Shown here in pieces: positions 26,901 to 36,799 of a stretch of 64,000 nucleotides of DNA. The stretch lies in NCBI RefSeq assembly GCF_018143015.1, contig NC_054742.1:15607632-15671631 (forward strand). The letters are read 5' to 3'. The stretch's first letter is position 1. Each line of letters starts with the position of its first letter. The translations under genes were made by a program, and so were the position numbers. Below the pieces are notes generated by a model. It saw only the letters and a list, made by a program, of their open reading frames with translations. It was not told the DNA's origin and made no database searches. The stretch comes from Lytechinus variegatus. Its lineage: Eukaryota; Echinodermata; Echinoidea; Temnopleuroida; Toxopneustidae.

Positions 26901-29900
26901 GTTGCGAGGGTACGTTTTCTCCACATTGTCACTGAATACTTCGATCCCGAAATGAAAGAAAACCCAGAATTTTATCTAGATTTGGATTTTCAAATTGATG
27001 ATTTTGAGATGAAGAGAATGATGATCGTGATGAAGTGAACAACAAAGTGACGTAGTTGGAGGTAAATTGGGGAATTACGCCGATGATGATAATGATGAAA
27101 ATTCAACTTGCAACACAATCACAAGTCATGTACATGCCGATTCGCTACCAATTCATGCAACTGGAAGTGCTAGCTACACTGCGCGGGCCAAATTGAATTC
27201 ATGAAAATGAATAACCACATCGAGACAGAGTCTATCATAAGAAGGAAAATAATGATATAACTGTACTTACAAACAAGTGAATATATACCGGTAATCCGAA
27301 CCTGAAGGCAAATCAACTCAACAAATAGCAGCAGACGATATGCACCGACGATAAACTTCATGTGGCTGGGATAGATTGTCACTCGTTCTGTTAGATGTAC
27401 TTTTTATCTCATTAATTTGACAAAATTACGAAACTCGGAATTATCTATCTATATTAAATTATAGTAACATGTCTTATTATTTTTTGAATTATGATAAAAC
27501 CTTTTTTGAAGGAGAACATTGAGGTAAAGTAAAATTAGATGTAAAACATCATCCCCACCATTCGTAGCATATGTGATCGTAAACAAACCATCACAACACA
27601 TGCTGTATTGTTTTCTCGCCTTGGCTGAGAGAATAGATCTATACACATGTTGCACAGCTCTCGTGTGTTTGAGATGGTTTCGTTTGCAATGACATACAAG
27701 CTACGCATGTTGGAGATGATCTTTTACATCTAATTTTAATTTACCTCAACGTTTTCCTTCAAAAAGTTTTTTTTTTTAATTTAAAAAAATAAGAGATGTT
27801 ACTATATTTTTATGTAGATAAATAATTCCTTGAGTTTCGTAATTTAGTCAAATTAATGAGATAAAAATTACATCCAACAGAACGAGTGACAATCTATCCC
27901 AGCCACATGAAGTTTATCGTTGGTGCATATCGTCTGCTGCTATTCGTTGAGTTGATTTGCCTTCAGGTTCGGATTATTCACTTGTTTGTAAGTACAGTTA
28001 TATCATTATTTTCCTTCTTATGATAGATTCTGTCTGGATGCGGTTATTCATTTTCATGGATTTAATTTGGCCCGCCTGGTGTAGCTAGCACTTGTAGCAG
28101 CAGCTGCATGAGTTGGTAGCGAATCGGCATGTACATGACTTGTGATCGTCATGCAAGTTGAATTTTCATCATCAGCGTAGTTCCCCAATTTACCTCCAAC
28201 TACGTCACTTTGTTGTTCACTTCATCATCATTCTCTTGATCTTTAAAAACATCAATTTAAAAAACCAAATCTAGATAAAATTCTGGGTTTTCTTTCATTT
28301 CATGATCGAAGTATTCAGTGACAGTGTGGAGAAAACTTACCCATGCAACAGGTTTTGCATGCAAGTGGAGCTTCACGTGGGAGAGCCAATCACGCCTCTC
28401 GTACAGACAGTGACGTCATCAAATTCGAGTCAATTCAGAGACCGATGCGAGGCATATTACGGAGAGGCATTTTAGCGTTTTTTAATCGGCGATTTTCACC
28501 TTTTGTATTATTTTTGGTATTTCTGAATGACCCACGGATAATCCCCACACCATTACCTTTCCATTGATATAAAATAAGACCACATTCATAATCAATACAT
28601 TTCTCCTTTAAACAGTCTGCTGCACACTTAGGTTGTGCAATGTTTGTCTGAAAAATATTGAGATAACAATTCTGTGGAGGCTCAATGCCTCTATTTCAAA
28701 TACTCATAATGTTGAACCTAGCTTATGAGAACTTCTTTCATTCTTGTCCTGAGAAATAAAATGGTAATAGGAAGAACAAAATAGTGAGAATTAATGAATA
28801 GGTGATGAAGTACCCCACCAGTCCCCTCCCTTGTTACGTACAGAATTTTGTCACTTTTGAGATCCACTTCTAACTATAATTTTTCTCATATAGGTCTATG
28901 AGATAACATTACACATATACTGTATTGATGATTTTCCAAACTATGTGGACTCAAAAATAATCCACTTTAATTTGAGTAAAAAGTAAAACTAAATTCAAGC
29001 TACAGTGCTACTCAACATTAGACACACAACTTAAAACCCTTTATCTTGAAAGTATTGTTTGCCATTCTCTTGGCTCTCCTGGAAAAGCTTCATGGCCAAG
29101 TTATGGAAGGCAGAAAATGAATAATGTTGAGGTCATGCATTTGTTACTTTTTCTTAACAGGATCCAATTGTTGTTTGCCAGAGCCATGGAACATTATTCT
29201 CATGGTATAGATGTATTTACAGCTAATCATGAGTCATCATTAGGTTTCTTCTTAGATGTGTATGCTAGATATGCAGAAGCTGAGAAGGTATGTTTATCAA
29301 GAAATATTCATTAATAGCACATTAATAGCATATTTTTCGCAAGATATTTTATGATTTATTTCAATACCATGGAAACATACTACTATCTGTTGCTAAAGAG
29401 TTGCAAAGTTGAGTGTTGCGTGTTAAATGGTAATGGGAAAAATGTATTTTGAAGATATTTATTGTTATATGATTAGCAATGTTTTTTTTTTCATCATTCA
29501 TTTCTTATAATCATTTCTTTTATCATACTGATATTGTGCAAATTGATAATGGAAATGCCAGGAATACATGTTTTCCATTCAAGCATACCTGCCCGGTGTG
29601 TAAAGGTGTACACTTTACCTTCAAAGTGAGTCAATGTACTTTAGGAAGAAGAATATGTGCACTTTCTCTTTTGGCTCTTAACACACGATTTAGTCCTACT
29701 ATCCCACACCTTTTCCTGCAAGGCTACAAATATATATATATACATATATATTTGTAGCATTGCAGGAAAGTATATCATGCACTTAAATAAAATCTATACA
29801 TTATCTTTGGTGGATATACTGTTCAATCTTTTCTTTCTTTCTTTCTGTTGATGTCTTGTTCAGGAAATGTTGCACAGAAGAACAGTGAAATTGGTAGAGT

Positions 29901-31257
29901 TTGACAGTGCAGTGAAGACGCTCAACAAGGCAAACCCTCAGAAGAGACCACTCGTAAGTTCTCAATAACTTCTAGATGTACAGTGCGATAAGTTTGCCCC
30001 CACCCCTGAAAAAAAAATAACAATAAAAATAAGATAGATAAATAAATAAAAAAAATACACAGCACAGTCTTATATCACAAGGAGACAGGTAATGGATTTT
30101 TATTTCTCCACCCACCCTAGGTTAAGGCTGCAGGCATTATGTTTCCATCCTTCTGTCTTTCTCATTTTCATTCTAGTGATAACTAAATAACCAATTGACG
30201 GATCAAGTTCAAACTTAGGTCAATATGCATACAAGTAATAATGATCTGATTAGTTTTGGGTCACAATGTCAAAGATCACATAGATTATTATATACATGTA
30301 CCTGAAAATATCTTGTTCTGGAGATAACTAAAGATCCATTAGAGGTTTCACTTGTAGACTTTGCTCATTTATGCATATATGGAAGTGACAATGATCTGAT
30401 TAAATTTTGAGGTCATTAGGTCAAAAGTCACAGAGGTCATTTGCAACTTTTAGAAGTTAGGTGTGTAATATGTCTTGATCTGACTTTTACCGACACATGC
30501 ATTGTGACTGCAATCAAGAATCCTGTTTTTCTTCATTGATGACTGAATTTTCATTTGAGTGGCATGTTTTTGAAGAAATATCTGAAACTAACATTTTCTT
30601 GGGAAAGAATTCACTTAAATGATATATAACATTACAACATCTGAATTGGTTGATATGAAATTGCGTTTGCTGGTTATAAACTTCTTATTACTTTAACAAG
30701 AATCTACTTAGATATTTCTATTTTGGGTTGTTCTTACAGGCAGAAGAAAACAAGGAGAAGAAGGAGAAAGATTTTAATGACATCTCAAGAACAGCAAAGA
30801 AAGAGGTTAGTATAGAAATGTTACAAAGCCAACAAATTTTGTGAAATCACATACAAGATGATTTGAAATAGGAGGAGTTAGAGAGGGCAAGGGAAGATCG
30901 GTAAAGGGGAGGGAGAGGAGGAAAGGTGAGAAAGAAGAGGAGGATGGGTATTAGGCGAAGATGAAGGAGGGAAAAGAGAGGGGAGGAAAAGAAAGTGAAG
31001 AAGGATGAGAGGTTTGAGATTTACCTAAATATGAGGATTACATTAAATAATGGTGTGATACTAGTTACAGTGTATAATATTTCCTGAATCTCTTTCCCAT
31101 TTCTCAATTTCTTTAGCTTCAGGTGTATAATCATCAACGAGTGATTGAGTTCCAGAAATCATTGGTGCTGTATGCAGAGGCCAACATCAAGACAGCAAGA
31201 GACTTGTATGCCCTTCTTGCTAAGGACCTTTCAGAAATCAAACATACCACACTGTAG
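8852..31257 (+). CDS. PX-BAR sorting nexin, SNX5/SNX6/SNX32-like (10 exons, 5' end missing)
   Basis: Ten exons with GT donors and AG acceptors keep one frame: 8852-8977, 12751-12852, 17943-18036, 19544-19656, 20524-20713, 26247-26334, 29161-29287, 29864-29953, 30740-30805 and 31117-31257, totalling 1137 nt (378 residues plus TAG). Residues about 16-145 form a PX domain with the core ERVYDDFEWL followed by VPPLPPRP. Residues about 165-378 are a helical, charged BAR-type region (LHRRTVKLVEFDSAVKTLNK). SNX5/6 proteins are about 405 residues and pair with SNX1/2 on endosomal tubules to retrieve cargo (family knowledge). The segment SRKELGEES...DEFHKECRHLEKYL resembles the start of the SNX5/6 PX insertion, which is shorter here. 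A stop (TGA) lies in frame just upstream of 8849, so at least one earlier coding exon is missing. Family is confident; the exact paralogue is not. Confidence 0.9.
8978..9459. other. SNX intron sequence, nothing recognised
   Basis: AT-rich intron start without a clear repeat. Confidence 0.5.
9460..10095 (+). repeat. Repeat family 1, 5'-truncated copy in SNX intron
   Basis: Core monomers with CATGACCAAGGTCAAAGG, then the standard 3' end CAGATGAGACTGCTAGAGGT...CCACTTGTTTT at about 10093. The 5' head is missing. Confidence 0.75.
10096..11381. other. SNX intron sequence with family 1 tail fragment
   Basis: A short 3'-end fragment of family 1 lies at about 10920-10972 (GCAGATGAGACTGC...CCACTTGTTTC). 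The rest, including similar AT-rich stretches around 10130-10560 with GAGCTACATGA, is unassigned. Confidence 0.5.
11382..11590 (+). repeat. tRNA-derived SINE, copy 2 (intact A and B boxes)
   Basis: GCGATAGCTCAGTCGGTAGA contains a tRNA A-box (11395-11406), and GGTTCGATTTC at 11438-11448 is a near-consensus B-box, 31 bp downstream. The non-tRNA body follows. It lies in the second SNX intron, abutting a fragment of repeat family 1. Confidence 0.8.
11596..11725 (+). repeat. Repeat family 1 fragment behind SINE
   Basis: TATAACTTAGAAAGTGTA, GAAACTTGGACATACATGTA and TTAAAGGTCAAATG are degraded family 1 core sequence. Confidence 0.55.
12040..12186 (-). mobile_element. Half copy of TAAAGGTCAAGTCCACC MITE
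   Basis: Ends GGTTGACTTGACCTTTAA and carries ATGAAATTTTCAGCGTTATG, the same right end as 17882 and 47054; the left end is missing. Confidence 0.65.
12751..12852 (+). CDS. SNX exon B, PX core
   Basis: 34 codons, phase 0. Acceptor tctatgacag, donor gtaagt. It encodes VERVYDDFEWLQHCL, matching the (R)xxxxDFxWL core of PX domains and closest to the EFxWL form of SNX5/6. Confidence 0.9.
12853..14877. other. SNX intron, mostly unassigned
   Basis: A perfect 22-bp tandem duplication lies at 13776-13819. Otherwise AT-rich non-coding sequence without recognised elements. Confidence 0.5.
14878..15205 (+). repeat. Repeat family 3, copy 1
   Basis: Shares CGCCATCGCATGCAGT, TTTAATAGTTTCCTTATTTC, ATATGCCTTTGAAAAC, CAAATACAATAATTTAATTC and GGCCTACTACAGGCAGAG with copies at 16043, 34247 and 57962. 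No coding motif was seen. Confidence 0.75.
15288..15468 (+). repeat. Polypyrimidine (CT-rich) tract
   Basis: About 180 bp almost entirely C and T on this strand, inside an SNX intron. Confidence 0.7.
15521..16042 (+). repeat. Repeat family 1 inside family 3
   Basis: Starts ATTGTCTCACTCTG and ends GCCTGAGGCGTTCCACTT, with a (TA)n patch at about 15970-16008. Flanks GCATGCAATCATTTTT and TCTCTTTAATAGTTTCC are contiguous in the family 3 copy at about 14998-15035, showing insertion into its T-run. Confidence 0.8.
16043..16230 (+). repeat. Repeat family 3, copy 2 (right part)
   Basis: Continues family 3 after the inserted family 1 element, ending TTGTTTATGGTCTAACCCTC. Confidence 0.75.
16479..17882. 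mobile_element. TAAAGGTCAAGTCCACC MITE interrupted by family 2 element
   Basis: Left TIR TAAAGGTCAAGTCCACC at 16479, right TIR GGAGTGGACTTGTCCTTTA ending 17882. The interior matches the uninterrupted copy at 46490-47054 in reverse orientation, apart from the insert at about 16604-17444. Confidence 0.85.
16604..17444 (+). repeat. Repeat family 2 (GTCTCGCC), four 157-bp units
   Basis: 5' end TTTTTGTCTCGCCCACCAG with hairpin GTCTCGCC...GGCGAGAC. The landmark AACTCCRCAACC is at 16697, 16854, 17011 and 17168, exactly 157 bp apart. Units carry AAGGTCAAAGGTCATTTT. The 3' end is GTGGGCGAGAC (inverted 5' end) and then GCCTTGTT. Confidence 0.88.
17943..18036 (+). CDS. SNX exon C, PPLPPRP loop
   Basis: 31 codons plus one base. 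Acceptor attttatag, donor gtaagt. It encodes VPPLPPRP, the conserved proline loop, then a Ser/Ala/Lys-rich stretch that begins the SNX5/6-type insertion. Confidence 0.9.
18037..19543. other. SNX intron with three spaced GGTTACGGAGTGACAT motifs
   Basis: Motifs at 18245, 18426 (one substitution early, GGTCACGGAGTGATG) and 18625; otherwise unassigned AT-rich sequence. Confidence 0.5.
19544..19656 (+). CDS. SNX exon D, end of PX domain
   Basis: Completes a split Gly codon and adds 37 codons. Acceptor taatcag, donor gtaagt. It encodes DEFHKECRHLEKYLSLVIKH and then LAKFL, the last PX helices. Confidence 0.9.
19657..20523. other. SNX intron, nothing recognised
   Basis: No element or conserved frame seen. 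Confidence 0.5.
20524..20713 (+). CDS. SNX exon E, PX-BAR linker and first BAR helix
   Basis: 63 codons plus one base. Acceptor cctgtcag, donor gtaaga. It encodes the linker IFSNLTQKMSEVMKGG and the helix FQHERDRANQVLPIMRDLSQ, aligned with the segment of SNX5/6 that contains FFEHERTFL. Confidence 0.85.
20714..21097. other. SNX intron, degraded repeat
   Basis: GTCAGAGGTCACATGG and GGTCATTAAAGG at about 20920-20960 look like remnants of the GGTCA-rich repeats; nothing else. Confidence 0.4.
21098..21921. mobile_element. Element with TACTRTAYAAGCTGTTATTTT inverted ends
   Basis: The left end reads TACTATACAAGCTGTTATTT. The right end reads AAAATAACAGCTTATACAGTA, its inverse. It spans 824 bp with no transposase frame: a MITE-like element. 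Confidence 0.65.
21983..22310 (-). pseudogene. LINE 3' end: C-terminal RT-ORF relic with ATT-repeat tail
   Basis: On the minus strand GDHAFSVIGPKLWNQLPIK followed by TETFKSELKTYLFLCH and a stop (22128-22130) is the usual C-terminus of non-LTR ORF2 proteins (GDRAFSVxGPxLWNSLP...FKxxLKTxLF). A 3' UTR follows and ends in (ATT)n at about 21984-22003. The rest of the ORF is lost upstream. Confidence 0.8.
22541..23292. other. SNX intron, nothing recognised
   Basis: AT-rich; no element identified. Confidence 0.5.
23293..25103 (+). repeat. Repeat family 1, compound array (two heads, two 3' ends)
   Basis: Heads at about 23296 (GTCTCGCCTGCATAGCAG) and 23935 (GTCTTACCTGCATAGCAG), about ten core units, and consecutive 3' ends closing at about 25030 and 25101 with CCACTTGTTTT. 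Confidence 0.8.
25418..26085 (+). repeat. Repeat family 2, diverged copy
   Basis: TTTTTTTGTCTCGCCCACC start with hairpin partner GGCGAGAC, about three units at spacing near 155-160 bp, and an end at GCCTTGTTTTTATTT. It lies 161 bp before SNX exon F. Confidence 0.8.
26247..26334 (+). CDS. SNX exon F, BAR helix
   Basis: Completes a split Arg codon, adds 28 codons and leaves two bases. Acceptor attaag (AAG type), donor gtaagt. It encodes LSAALNHFATALCLVSSAEK, equivalent to the SNX5/6 helix before EDLKLSDLL. It is isolated between two large repeat-filled introns. Confidence 0.85.
26780..28446. mobile_element. Giant foldback (about 1.6 kb) in SNX intron
   Basis: Left arm about 26836-27610 is the reverse complement of right arm about 27660-28419. 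Anchors: GACGTCACTGTCTGTACGAG versus CGTACAGACAGTGACGTC; CGCCTCTCG; CAACTACGTCACTTTGTTGT; GACAATCTATCCCAGCCACA. The centre is near 27630. No long open frame, so a non-autonomous foldback. Confidence 0.85.
28447..29160. other. SNX intron, nothing recognised
   Basis: No element identified between the foldback and exon G. Confidence 0.5.
29161..29287 (+). CDS. SNX exon G, BAR helix
   Basis: One base completes a split Gln codon, then 42 codons. Acceptor ttcttaacag, donor gtatgt. It encodes IQLLFARAMEHYSHGIDVF and SLGFFLDVYARYAEAEK, typical of the long BAR helix 2. Confidence 0.9.
29712..29769. repeat. Perfect-looking hairpin in SNX intron
   Basis: TTTCCTGCAAGGCTACAAAT and ATTTGTAGCATTGCAGGAAA pair around an alternating TA core. 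Confidence 0.75.
29864..29953 (+). CDS. SNX exon H, BAR domain RR motif
   Basis: 30 codons, phase 0. Acceptor cttgttcag, donor gtaagt. It encodes EMLHRRTVKLVEFDSAVKTL and aligns with the LLYRRxxxLxDYExAxKALDKA signature of SNX5/6/32, the best evidence for the subfamily. Confidence 0.9.
30105..30450 (+). repeat. Degraded GGTCA-rich repeat in SNX intron
   Basis: Two units with AACTAAA and AATGATCTGATTA, each followed by a GTCA-containing block (GTCACAATGTCAAAGATCAC; GAGGTCATTAGGTCAAAAGT). A relative of the marine-invertebrate GGTCA repeats, not of family 1 or 2 directly. Confidence 0.5.
30740..30805 (+). CDS. SNX exon I, charged BAR segment
   Basis: 22 codons, phase 0. Acceptor ttcttacag, donor gttagt. 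It encodes AEENKEKKEKDFNDISRTAK, where SNX5/6 carry FEKISESAKQEL. Confidence 0.85.
30871..31016 (+). repeat. Polypurine tract in last SNX intron
   Basis: About 145 bp mostly A and G on the + strand, ending about 100 bp before the last coding exon. Confidence 0.75.
31117..31257 (+). CDS. SNX exon J, last coding exon
   Basis: 46 codons and TAG. Acceptor tttctttag; an alternative in-frame acceptor six bases further (cttcag) would drop two residues. It encodes HQRVIEFQKSLVLYAEANIK, equivalent to the C-terminal helix of SNX5/6. Confidence 0.9.
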   Translation, partial: LQVYNHQRVIEFQKSLVLYAEANIKTARDLYALLAKDLSEIKHTTL

Positions 31258-31482
31258 ATCTCCATCTGTTCTTGTATCATTTTGATATGTCCTTTAGTGA
31301 AGAGAGAAAAAATTATTTTTGTACATGTCTCAGGCTTTACACTTTTCATGGATATTATCTCATTTCTTTTTTTTCAAAATATGATGCAATAGTCAATTCA
31401 CTTGAGGAGATACAGAAAATAAAGTGAAGGTTTTGTGGGAGATATATGTGATTAAAGAATTCCAACTCTGATATGCAATAAA
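31258..31482 (+). promoter_or_regulatory. SNX 3' UTR and likely polyadenylation signal
   Basis: AT-rich non-coding sequence follows the TAG. An AATAAA hexamer at 31477-31482 is the best nearby cleavage signal, giving a 3' UTR of about 240 nt. Transcript data would be needed to confirm the end. Confidence 0.5.
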
Positions 31483-34246
31483 ATGTAATTAGATTAATAT
31501 TAAGGATGTGTGATGAGGTTTATAATGAGATAATTGTAAAAAAATACTTTAAAAAATAAAAAATATATCTTGTAGAGCAGAATATAATTTGTAATCTTGA
31601 TTTTATCTGAGGCTCAAGAATGAAGCACTTAAAATATGGAATATGAATAATCCTGCTGTCATTGTAAGAGACAGTATAACATTTATCATGTACACTCTTG
31701 CTAATAGACATATTGGGGTAGGGTTTTTCACTGGGTAATATCAGAAGGTAGCTAGACATCAATCTTACCATTTCTTGTTAGAGAATTTAAGATTTATTTG
31801 GATACATTTTTGGGGTGACTTGCATTGAATGATTAAAAAAAGGGTATGCGCAATCTTGTGAATTGATGACATTTGTGATGTCAATGCTAGACATTCCTCA
31901 CCTTTGCCATCATAGAGATTGTACACTTAATGATCTTAACTTATAAAATTGACTGAAATTCATAATTAGGAATGACCACTGAAGGGCAACTTTATGGAAT
32001 TCCTCAGATGCACATTATTAAGAAAATATTCTCTTTATCTAATATTATCTTTCAAAGTAAATAGAATTTCTTAATGCCTAAAAACTTCTGGTAAAAACTG
32101 TGAGCAGATGATTTTTGTTAAGATGCATCATGTTACAGTCTCTCTTATTTTATTCTTGCCCATTATTACCCCAGTAATGTTGTCAAATCAACGAATCAGT
32201 GATATTTGAGTCCAAATCTAGACTTTCTAGTAGCTTTTTAATCAGTAATTTTAAAGACCCAAAAGTCAGTGATGAAATCCCAAAGGTAATTTTATCATAT
32301 GCCAGTTCTACTGGACGTATTATGGTATCATGCTCGGTGTCTGTCCGTCCGTTTGTTAACTTTTCTTTGTAAATGCGATAACTTTAGTTTAACTTAACCT
32401 AGGCTCAGATAATTTGGTGTGTATAATACTAGCATGGATTCCAGGAATTATATTGATTTTGAGGTCAAAGGGTGAAAGGTCAAGTTGCCACCTTCCACTT
32501 CTCTTGCTTGACCAATAACTCCATTTTCAGGATTACAGGCGGGCATATTGTGTGCTCATCCCAGCATTACTCTTGTTTTAATAATAAATGTCATATTCCA
32601 AGAGGGATGTGAGCCTGCGACCCCTGTTTGGGACATTGCTCAGTACCATACAGTGTAATTTACAAAGATATTATCATTGCTTTGGGTTTATCCCCCCCCC
32701 CCTTGGCCCTCCCTTCATTTCCCTCTCCCCCTCCCTGTATTATGAACTTCAGTCAATATTATGATATACTGAGATCATTTGTTGTATGATCTCTGTGACG
32801 GCAAAGGCGAGGACTGTCTGGCATTGATGTCACACACGTCGAGTCACGTGATCGTGCATACACTTTTTTGAGGAATGGAGCTTAGCTAGCATGAGAAGTG
32901 CAAAAAAATTGCTATTTATTGACTTTTCGGGGGAAAAAATTGTTTTCCTTTTTCAGAATTACCATAGAAAATTACTCTAGATATGTTAATTTCATTTTTT
33001 TGCACATTTTGATTACAGGGGCCCTGTTAGACTGGTCAGCTATAAGAAGGGTGAATAAAAGAAATAAGCAAAAAACTATAAGGTCAACATTCCAAGAATG
33101 TCATGAGGGCTGTTATACATATATGCTTTGCAAGACAATGAAAGTGCCTTTTATAATGTCCTTGGCATTCAAAATAAAAATGTATATTTCATCATGCTTT
33201 TCATGATCACAAGTATCCATTCATGTTTCTGATTAATTATGTGAAGTATCATTCTTACATGGTTGATGTGACAAAGATTCAAATTAAGGTGTTTTTTTTT
33301 TAGTTGAACAATTAAATTTTCTCAATTTTTAGAACTTTTTTTTTTTCAAATTGAATGCATGTATGGACCAAAGAAGTCAATTTTTATGCTATATCTGAAT
33401 GAATGAATCAATTACCTGTAGTGATTACACATTTCCATATATGATCGACAAGTTGTAGGAAGTGTAGTTAGTAATAATCACTCTCCAATAATGTCATTTT
33501 GGCAATAAATTATCCTAAAGTCAACAGTGCCAACTCATTTTTAGCTTTTGATGGATTATGAAGTAGTGCTATAAATGAGCATAGGCGTTCATCTTGTACT
33601 CATGAGAGTACAACTCATGTATGAAAAGGAAGTTATAATCAAGCATTGTAATAGGGAAATAAAGGAGAGCTCTGGTACATTGTCTAAAAACAAGATTAAA
33701 TCAACTGGCCAGTTTAACCAAAATAAATAAGTAAACGTAATTAATCTGAGCATAGCGCAAACTTGACCTTGTTTGAATTCAAACTTTCAGGTTTATAATT
33801 ATCAGACTGCACTTTCCATGGTCAAACTATGTTGGTCTGTGTAAATGTAGAAAATTATGTATTTAGCATTTTCAGTTGCTTAACTAGTTTCAAGTGTCCA
33901 TTCCATAATGTATGACTTTCAGATGTGTGCTGTATGATTAATCTTGTTGATTTATGGGCATTTATCAGGCAAAACTAATTTGTAGTAAAATTTAAATGGG
34001 ACTATAAAATAGAAATGTTGTTTCACAAGAACAAGAATCTTGATTTATCAATTCATTTAAAAAATTCAGTAGATTCTCCCCCAGAATTAAGTGATATCTA
34101 GTGATATATTATTATTATCATTATATATATAATAAACTCTCTATGAAGAATATGTTTGCTGGCAAACATTGCAAAGGTGTAGAATACAGTGAACTGATTA
34201 GAATCAAACTTGGAATGGATAAACATAGATATCAATCACATGAGGC
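31483..34246. other. Intergenic, one repeat, no gene seen
   Basis: A GGTCA-type repeat at about 32300-32580 (CCAGTTCTACTGG hairpin, TTTTGAGGTCAAAGGG, end ACTCTTGTTTTA). The rest is AT-rich and unassigned. Confidence 0.5.
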
Positions 34247-34470
34247 CTCAATCACCCCAGGCCAGTTATTCAAGTATCTAAACATGTGTTTCTTGACCTC
34301 GATGGGTCTGAAAAAACTAATCCGCAATTACATACGCAGTGCGCCGATTCAAGCAAACTCGCTCGCCATCGCATGCAGTTATTTTTAATTGCTTTAGTAG
34401 TTTCCTTATTTCGGGGCTGATTTTCTTCGTTCGAAACTGAAAACAGAATAACTTTGGATTTTAAAATACA
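34247..34470 (+). repeat. Repeat family 3, copy 3
   Basis: Shares TAAACATGTGTTTCTTGACC, CGCTCGCCATCGCATGCAGT and TAGTTTCCTTATTTCGGGGC with 14878-15205. Confidence 0.75.
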
Positions 34471-36799
34471 TAAATTTAGACCCCCTTTTAATGACTACAG
34501 TTAATAAAGAAAATTCTGGAGATGTCTTAGATGATTTTTTTTTAATTTGTTTCATTTTAAGTCATAAGAACCAGCTGGCACATTAATCCTAAAAGTTATT
34601 TTTACCTAGGTTTAAACAGTTCATTCGGGTTACAAAGTCATTGACCATAAAAATACTATGAGAAATAGAATATATATATTTCTTTCTTAATCAATAAATC
34701 ACTTGACAAAGCCCAATGGGCAAAAATTCATGAAAAACTTTTCATTACAGAGTTTTCATTTCTTTTTTAACTTGTCATTGGACCAACTCTGAGCAGAACA
34801 TTCCCACTTTGTTTATATATATATGTATATACATACATATATAAATCTCTCTCTCTATGTATATATAAAATATGAGAAATTTGCAGCATGGTCAATTCAT
34901 TTCTTAGCCTTCTCACATTCCAGTGTGAAAATCGTTTCTGTGCTAACTGATTTCTACAAGCTTTACAAAAACATAACATTCTGTCAAAATGCTTTCATTT
35001 CAGACCAAAGCCCAAGAATATATGTGAAAGAATTGTCCCCACCTTTGTTGTGAACCTTTTTTGAAGGCCCATAATTTCTTCCTTTTTTGATTTTAAATTA
35101 ACACCGATTTTCTCTGTGATGCTTACTCCTTACAGACAGCAAGCATTTATATTTAAAGGTATAATGAAGATGAAGGGGATAGGGGCTAGTGCAGAACGTG
35201 TGTGCTTGTCATTAGGAGGCTGACCAAATATAAATGAATCTATGTATGGCATGTATCCATTCTCTGCATTCATGAATATCAGATTATTTTTGTGACCCAT
35301 TATCTGGTAGCTTTGAGTAATTCTGTATCGCAGTATCTTTCATGTATTGTAGTAGCTTATATTATGATCCTTATTTTGTTAGTCTACATTAAATTTGGCT
35401 TCTGCAAGCATATCATGAAATGGGTCATATGTGAATTGCATGGTTACCAGCATTGTAGTTTTTATAATTTTATTTATAATTCACAAGCTTATATATGTCA
35501 AACTGATTATCATGAACCTAAGTGAATATCAGGAAATAATTATATAACCAATAGAAATTTATTGCTGTAGTCATAATCCTGTGTAGTACATTTACATTCT
35601 TAACCCTCATTATGAAAGTTCATATAACCCTTGGTAAATATCATCATGTACATTCAAGCATAGATTGTTCACTCCAATTGTTATGGAAGTAGAAAAGAGA
35701 ATTTTGTGATTCATGAATTTATTGAAATTATTCATTTTCATATGTTTATTATTAATTTCCATCTGATACTGTAACAATCAGTATTAATAAAGCGATCATA
35801 ATGCCATTCGTATTTCAAAGCTTGTGCAATTTGGGATCACTGTCAATAGCTTCATCATTTATGATCTATATAAGAGACAGAAATTTATTATTTGTCATGG
35901 ATATCAAGATTTCACTATTTTCTGTTTACTATTTATTCCTTATTCTGATTATCAAGTCGGCACTCAAGAATTTACAGTTATCAAGAAGAAAATATTACTG
36001 TAGTAATCTGCATTTAGATTTACTATATTGCATTGATTTTATATATTATTGGCATTGATTCTTTACAAGAAAATTACAGCATTATCATTAGCGTACTCTG
36101 AGCAAATATTTGTTTAATGCAGTCTTGAATACCGACCATTGTTTCAAGAAGCATGATTGGTAAATGACAGATGAAAATGCATTACATGATTTTTTAAAAT
36201 CAAATTGTGATATCTAGATTACAGTCTATACTTATGTAGTTAAAAAAACTCTCATCTTCAAGTGGTTACTATCAGTTTCACAGTCTATTTCATTTTGTTA
36301 GAGTAAAGTGCAAATTACACCTATACATTTGCCCACTAATACAAACAGAAATTTGTATTGTGGAACAAAATCCATCTTTCTTGAAAAGGAACTATAATTA
36401 TAATGATACATGCATATACTAGAGGCTGGGATATGCAGCTTTTTCATGGTTTGTGTAACTTTTATTTTATACAGAGTATATCTTCTGTTTTTATGAAGCA
36501 CCACCATGGTCTTTTAAAATATGAATGTGGTCTTTTTTTCTTAATGGTTGACAAACACAACTCACCTTTTGGCCATTCTAATCCCAGAATTATCAGTAAC
36601 ATAAATGCACATTTTAGTGGTTTTGGATATTTGGTTAGAACCATAGTTAATTCAGTTTTCTTGCCTTGATTAACACTCTTATTTAGAGTGTATTGAGAAG
36701 GGGACCAATTGTGAAGATGTATCTTTTTCGAGGTAACTGAAATCAAGCTTGTTGTTAGAGTTTTAGTCCATTGTTTAATGTAAGTTGTGTGCGTTTGCT
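34471..36799. other. Intergenic with Tc1/mariner-MITE relic
   Basis: 34900-35060 matches the right part of 40620-41601 (ACATAACATTCTGTCAAAA, ATATATGTGAAAGAATTGTC). The remainder is unassigned AT-rich sequence. Confidence 0.5.
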
